A DNA stretch of 14,840 bases from Bryobacterales bacterium (GTDB taxonomy: Bacteria; Acidobacteriota; Terriglobia; Bryobacterales; Bryobacteraceae): the NCBI GenBank assembly GCA_003132905.1, contig PKZC01000300.1, positions 647-15,486 on the forward strand. The letters are read 5' to 3'. The translations under genes and the position numbers were made by a program. The notes under the pieces were generated by a model. It searched no databases, was not told the DNA's origin, and worked only from the letters and a program-made list of their open reading frames with translations. Below are positions 10,448 to 14,840 of the stretch, in pieces; within the stretch, counting starts at the first letter, position 1, and every line of letters starts with the position of its first letter.

Positions 10448-13261
10448 TCAGTTCGGGCTTATTGGTTTTAATTTGTTCTCAATGCGCTTGCGTAATGTGC
10501 GCTCGGGCTTGAGACTGAGTGCCGATTCATAAGCCATGCGAGCTTCGGCGGAATGCTTGCGAGCGGCTTCCAAATCGCCGATTCGTTCAAACAAGGCCGG
10601 GTCCTGCGAGTTTGACTTGGTCACTTGTCGAAGCTGATCCAGTGCTCCGTCGCTGTCGTTGGTCTTCGCAAGAGTATCGGCCAGCGCGATGTGCGCCGCA
10701 ACGTAATCCGGTTTTGCTTCGAGCACTTTGCGGTATTCATCCGCAGCCTCGGCGTTGTCGCCCTGAGCGGCCAGCGCGCCGGCCAAACTGAGACGCGACG
10801 GCAGATAGTCCGGAGATTGGCGCAGGTTCTCCCGCCATAGGTCAATCGCTTCCTTCTCGCGATTCCTATCATCCGCCAGTAATAGGGCCAGGTTGTGCCG
10901 CGCAGGCAGCAGGCTCGGGTTTTTCTGTAAAGCTTGCCGGTAAAGCTGCTCCGCTTCCGTCCGCTTGCCTTCTGACGCTTTCAGTGTGCCCAGCGCATTG
11001 TACGGTTCGGCTGAATTGGGCGCGAGCATCTCCGCCTTCGTATACGCCGTCTCGGCGTCTTTGCGCCGGTTCAAGCGCTGATAAACCAAGCCCAGGTTGT
11101 ACGGCAAATAGCTATATTGCGGAGTCAGCCGGATGGCCTCCTGATAGGCGCGAATGGCCGATCGATAGTCGCCGGTCTCCACGTAAGCCAGCGCCACATT
11201 ATGCAATGGATACGACCAGTGCTGCGCGCGCCGCACCGCATCGCGAAACGCCGGGATCGCCTTGTCGTACTGCGCCTGTTCCAGATACGCGATACCCAGC
11301 GCATTAAATCCATAAGCGGCGCCTGGATCGATACGCACAGCCTGTTCCAGCAGATTAGCCGCTTCCGGAAATTTCTTGTCGAACAACAGCGCGCGGCCTT
11401 GGAAGAAATCCTGGCGGCCTTCCAGAAACAGCGATTCTTGCGTCAACGTCCGCGCCGCGTCCATGTATTGCGCGCCGTTCTGAAACTCATCGCGCGATTG
11501 CGGCCTTTCATCGCCTGCCAGATATTGCAGTAAGACTCCCTGGCCCTTATCTTCCAAAGCCACTCGAAGCTGATTCTCGCGCTCCTGATATTGTTCGGGA
11601 CTAGCTACCTTTTGCAGGTCTCGCAAAGCCGCGAAAGCGTTGTCCGGATCGGTGGGCAGGATTCGTCCCGCTTTGATCGCCGACGTGAAGCGCTCCACCA
11701 TCGCCTCCGACTGGGGTTTTGCGGGAACTTGCCCTTGTGGAGAGCCTGCCGCCATAAGGAGAGGACCACCGTTATTCGAGTCCAGGAGCACTCGCCAGTG
11801 CGCAACATCTATACCCGGCTTGCGGGTGTCTGAAAGCCGCATCATATTGTCGTAGGTCCCGAATTCGCGCGGATGCTGCTTGTTTGCCGTCGCCATCGGA
11901 ACCTGCTCGCTGACGTATTTGATCAACTCGTCGGCATCCACCACACCGTCCTTGTTTTCGTCGGCCGCGCCTTCCAGGCCCTTGATCACGAAATAACTGA
12001 AGACGCCATGTCCGCCGCCGAACTCGGGCCCTTCGAGCGAAACCTCGCGCGGGCGGCTGGCCAGCAATCCGAAAAGATCGCCTTGGATATCTCCGAGTTG
12101 TTGCACGTTGGATGCCACTGTCGTGTTGTGGATGGTCCCAATGGTGCCGGCCTTGCAAACGTCGACGAACAGCAGAACGCGGCCCACTTTGCTGAGCTGC
12201 TCTTCAAAAAGCGACTGCAGGTCATCCATGGCTAACGCTGTGCTCTTCAGATCCTGTGGATCGGAATCGTAGGTCAGAATAAACGCGTTCTTGCTGCCCG
12301 GCGTTTCCACCGTGCCGTGCCCGGCGATCAGGATGATCACCGTATCGTTCTTGCCGGCGCGGCGCTTCAAGAAATCCTGGAACCCGTTTCGCACCGCGGC
12401 TGTAGTCGCCTTGTCGTCGGTCAGCAGCAGCACGTTGCCGCTCGGGACGCTCCCTCCGAGTGGACTCTCCAGCAGCTTCCCGAACACGCTTGCGTCCGCA
12501 TCGGCGAACTGAAGCGACAGCTCCGGCTTCGCGTATTTCGAGATGCCCACCAGCAGCGCGTAAGTCTGCCCAGCAGCCTGGGCCGAAGCCGTGGCAGCTG
12601 ACGCTTGATCTGCGAGCGCCTGCTCCAGGTCGAAGATTTTGCTCTTCACCCAAACGGCGTCCGGCCATTGCTCGCGAAGCTTGTAATAGGCGTCGAGCGC
12701 GTTGGCTACCAGCTTGTGATTCTCAAAGACCGTCGCCTCCGTCACCAAAGCCGCCTCATCCTTTGGATTCGCCGCCAGCGCCGCTTCATACGGCGCAAGT
12801 TCGGATTGCACGTCGGCGGCAAGCTTGTCGTGCGGCGTTGGTGGAACCTCAGGCTTGTTCAGCCCCCGCGTCATACTGACGCCATAGTGCTGCTGGCTGG
12901 CTGCCGCGACGCGCAAGGTTTGCGGCAACGTGCAGGCGCGTGCCGGCTGCTCGGTGATCTTTCCCGATCGCACCTTGGGAGCCTTGGCATCCAGGCGGAC
13001 CTCGCCGGCCGCAGTCAGGGTATCGAGCGATTTACCGGGACAAAAGAGGAACGTCGCCGGACCGCCTTCGGTTTTCAAGCCGTCGCCTGCAAACAGCAGA
13101 TCCCCTGGACGCGCGGCGAGCGGTGTCTCGGTGTCCGCGCGAAGCAGCTTGCTGCCTGTCGCGGTGAGAACCAACCCGACGGGATCTTCTTTGGTGTCTG
13201 CAACGGCGGTGTCCGCGAAGGCCATCGCCGCGCACAGCAGCATCAAAACAACTTTACGCAT
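10448..13261 (-). CDS. Exported FecR-like / caspase-like / EF-hand / TPR protein
   Basis: A 937-residue protein with, in order: a signal peptide (about 1-22); a FecR-like beta domain (about 26-115, with LAARPGDLLFAGDGLKTEGG); a helical linker; a peptidase C14 caspase-like domain (about 231-480); and about nine TPRs (about 613-920). The caspase dyad is intact: H315 in AGHGTVE and C369 in FVDVCKAG. D367, two before the Cys, matches the position that gives metacaspases a preference for basic P1 residues. Inside the domain is a complete EF-hand loop, D434-E445 (Asp, Asn, Asp, Asp and Glu at positions 1, 3, 5, 9 and 12). It is probably periplasmic; the TPRs would recruit partners. ATG 13261 overlaps the cyclase stop by 8 bases, so translation is coupled. 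Substrate and role are unknown. Confidence 0.88.
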   Translation of the reverse strand: MRKVVLMLLCAAMAFADTAVADTKEDPVGLVLTATGSKLLRADTETPLAARPGDLLFAGDGLKTEGGPATFLFCPGKSLDTLTAAGEVRLDAKAPKVRSGKITEQPARACTLPQTLRVAAASQQHYGVSMTRGLNKPEVPPTPHDKLAADVQSELAPYEAALAANPKDEAALVTEATVFENHKLVANALDAYYKLREQWPDAVWVKSKIFDLEQALADQASAATASAQAAGQTYALLVGISKYAKPELSLQFADADASVFGKLLESPLGGSVPSGNVLLLTDDKATTAAVRNGFQDFLKRRAGKNDTVIILIAGHGTVETPGSKNAFILTYDSDPQDLKSTALAMDDLQSLFEEQLSKVGRVLLFVDVCKAGTIGTIHNTTVASNVQQLGDIQGDLFGLLASRPREVSLEGPEFGGGHGVFSYFVIKGLEGAADENKDGVVDADELIKYVSEQVPMATANKQHPREFGTYDNMMRLSDTRKPGIDVAHWRVLLDSNNGGPLLMAAGSPQGQVPAKPQSEAMVERFTSAIKAGRILPTDPDNAFAALRDLQKVASPEQYQERENQLRVALEDKGQGVLLQYLAGDERPQSRDEFQNGAQYMDAARTLTQESLFLEGRQDFFQGRALLFDKKFPEAANLLEQAVRIDPGAAYGFNALGIAYLEQAQYDKAIPAFRDAVRRAQHWSYPLHNVALAYVETGDYRSAIRAYQEAIRLTPQYSYLPYNLGLVYQRLNRRKDAETAYTKAEMLAPNSAEPYNALGTLKASEGKRTEAEQLYRQALQKNPSLLPARHNLALLLADDRNREKEAIDLWRENLRQSPDYLPSRLSLAGALAAQGDNAEAADEYRKVLEAKPDYVAAHIALADTLAKTNDSDGALDQLRQVTKSNSQDPALFERIGDLEAARKHSAEARMAYESALSLKPERTLRKRIENKLKPISPN

Positions 13262-14840
13262 TCACTGCAGCCTTCACCACCAGCGACGTCACCGTGTACA
13301 AATCAATCGGCAAAGCTTTGCCTCGTACCGGCGCCTGCCCCAAGTGCGTCGTTTCCACCACACTCCCCAGCCTCGCTTGCGTGGTTCCAGTCATCAACAG
13401 CTTCGTATGATGCTCCTTATTCAGGCTTTCCAGCCTGGACGCCAGGTTCACAGTGTCGCCCAACACCGTGTACTCCATTTTATCGGCTGAGCCCACATTT
13501 CCCACTACGGCGGGACCCGTATGGATTCCAGCTCCGGTCTCAAAACGGCTACGCGCCGTTACCATGCGGGTGGCGCAACGAACCGCCCTTAAAGGATGAT
13601 CGCCCGGTTCGGCGCCTTCATCGTCGTCCGAGAATACTGCCAGAATGCCGTCGCCAATGAATTTGTTGACATGCCCGTGGTACATCACGATGATCCCCAC
13701 CATCATGCCCATGTATTCGTTCAGCAGTTGCACCACGACTTCGGGCCCCTGCTCCTCAGAAACCTGCTCTGTGAAGGCCGTGAAGCCCCGGATATCGGTG
13801 AACAGGATGGTCACTTCCATTCGTTTGCCCGATAAGGCGATCGACTCCGACTCTTCCAGTGACGAAGCCAGCTGCTTTCCCACGAACAGCGATACCGCGC
13901 GATGAAACAGATTTCCGCGCGTTTCTTCCGTGGCCCAACGATAAACCAACGAAGCGATCAGGCCCAACGAAGTTGCCACCAATACCTCGGAAGTGGAAAG
14001 GATAAAGCCCCATTCGAACGATAAATGAGTGGCAACCAGAATGACGACCACTTCGAGCAGCATAAAACTAACGGCGCGGCTGGCTACGAAGAAAGTGACA
14101 GCCAGTACCGCCAGTGTTGTGGCTACCAGCAGAGCGAGTGCCAGCGCCCATTGCGGCACCGGCACCAGATAATCTTGCGTCAGTAACGTGCGCACCGTAT
14201 TGGCATGGATCTCGACGCCCGGCATGGTCCATTTGGAGCCGCTAAACAGCGTAAAGAACGGCGTGTCGAAACGGTCGTCCACGAAATCCGTACCCACCAG
14301 CACGATTCTTCCTTCCACCCACTTTCGCAGCTGATCCTGGTTTCCGGCTTTAGCGGCCGCCTCAAAATCGGCCAGCGAAACGCTGGGGAACGTGTTCGGA
14401 GGTCCCGCGTAGTTGATGGCGATGGATCGCCGCGGGGAGATAGGGATGGCGTGGCCCTGGAGCGACAGCGCGCCCTTCTGGAATTGCACCTCTGTGCCGA
14501 TGTATTTCTCGACAGTTCGCATGGCCAAAGAGCGAGCGGATGGAGGGTCGGCTGGATTGTTAGACGGGGCTTCGATCAGTTCCTGGTTGCGAATGAAATC
14601 GTCGTCGTCGGCGGTTAGATTGGCGAATGCACCCAACCCCAGCGCCCCAGCCACCATGTTGACCGGAATGGCTTGCGATTGCTTGTTGGAATTCAGCTCA
14701 GACACGTATCCGACAACCACCGGAACCGGAGACGTGCTGATGGCGCCCGCCAGCAATTCGTCCGCATTGGGCTGCCACTGATCGATGGGAACGCCGAATG
14801 CCAAATCGAGAGCGATTACTTTCGCACCGGCTTGCCCGGC
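13254..14840 (-). CDS. CHASE2-domain transmembrane adenylate cyclase, N-terminus outside the window
   Basis: An open frame of 528 visible residues runs in from the right edge, beginning AGQAGAKVIALDLAFG, which is already inside CHASE2; a TTG at 14804 lies mid-domain and is not the start. CHASE2 (about 1-225), an extracytoplasmic sensor, is followed by three membrane helices (about 232-252, 255-277, 280-300) and a class III cyclase domain (about 340-500). Metal-binding aspartates are D349 (LFTDIRGFT) and D397 (KFIGDG), the purine-contacting lysine is K393, and GDTVNLASRLE supplies the transition-state Asn and Arg (N465, R469). All key residues are present and the lysine favours ATP, so active cAMP synthesis is expected. 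Its end overlaps the caspase-like gene by 8 bases. The signal sensed is unknown. Confidence 0.93.
   Translation of the reverse strand, partial: AGQAGAKVIALDLAFGVPIDQWQPNADELLAGAISTSPVPVVVGYVSELNSNKQSQAIPVNMVAGALGLGAFANLTADDDDFIRNQELIEAPSNNPADPPSARSLAMRTVEKYIGTEVQFQKGALSLQGHAIPISPRRSIAINYAGPPNTFPSVSLADFEAAAKAGNQDQLRKWVEGRIVLVGTDFVDDRFDTPFFTLFSGSKWTMPGVEIHANTVRTLLTQDYLVPVPQWALALALLVATTLAVLAVTFFVASRAVSFMLLEVVVILVATHLSFEWGFILSTSEVLVATSLGLIASLVYRWATEETRGNLFHRAVSLFVGKQLASSLEESESIALSGKRMEVTILFTDIRGFTAFTEQVSEEQGPEVVVQLLNEYMGMMVGIIVMYHGHVNKFIGDGILAVFSDDDEGAEPGDHPLRAVRCATRMVTARSRFETGAGIHTGPAVVGNVGSADKMEYTVLGDTVNLASRLESLNKEHHTKLLMTGTTQARLGSVVETTHLGQAPVRGKALPIDLYTVTSLVVKAAVNA

Noticed and set aside
12605..13660. 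A 351-codon plus-strand open frame across the junction of the caspase-like and cyclase genes
   Set aside because: It is antisense to two well-supported genes, is low in recognisable structure, and has atypical Arg/Pro/Ser-rich composition.

Overview
The window looks like a chromosomal segment of an acidobacterium, probably from the Solibacter/Bryobacter branch. The basis is recognition, not a search: GC-rich coding, a DUF6526 membrane protein, a two-heme reaction-centre-type cytochrome c in the form common in Acidobacteriota, an F1Fo operon with two b-type subunits but no a or c gene, a heme-c/copper monooxygenase-like protein, a bactofilin, and a CHASE2 adenylate cyclase. I saw no tRNA, rRNA, insertion sequence, CRISPR array or prophage. 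No intergenic gap is longer than 300 bases.

Layout. Bases 1-681 (minus strand) hold a DUF6526 membrane protein with a TTG start and, 36 bases downstream, the start of a coiled-coil protein that runs off the left edge. Bases 682-847 are a divergent control region with short repeats, a good sigma70-like promoter and a perfect stem-loop at the predicted 5' end of the cytochrome mRNA. Bases 848-1993 (plus) encode a secreted di-heme cytochrome c with a C-terminal LolA-like domain. After a hairpin and a leader rich in inverted repeats comes the ATP synthase operon (2184-8141): b, b', delta, alpha, gamma, beta, epsilon. The alpha gene has an apparent one-base frameshift near its 5' end. Two more plus-strand genes follow closely: a small YHS-domain membrane protein and, overlapping it, a secreted protein joining one heme-c site to a PHM/DBH-type copper monooxygenase domain. 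A bactofilin gene with its own promoter (9784-10305) ends at a hairpin terminator.

Bases 10448-14840 (minus) encode two overlapping genes: a CHASE2 transmembrane adenylate cyclase (running off the right edge), then a large exported protein with a FecR-like domain, a caspase-like domain with an intact His/Cys dyad, an EF-hand loop and about nine TPRs.

How they fit together. The left and centre form an energy block: ATP synthase flanked by periplasmic electron-transfer and copper/heme proteins. The right end is a signalling block, in which a periplasm-sensing cyclase is co-translated with a probable periplasmic, calcium-responsive caspase-like TPR protein. This pair is the best candidate for a poorly described system. 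The alpha-gene frameshift is the most concrete anomaly.
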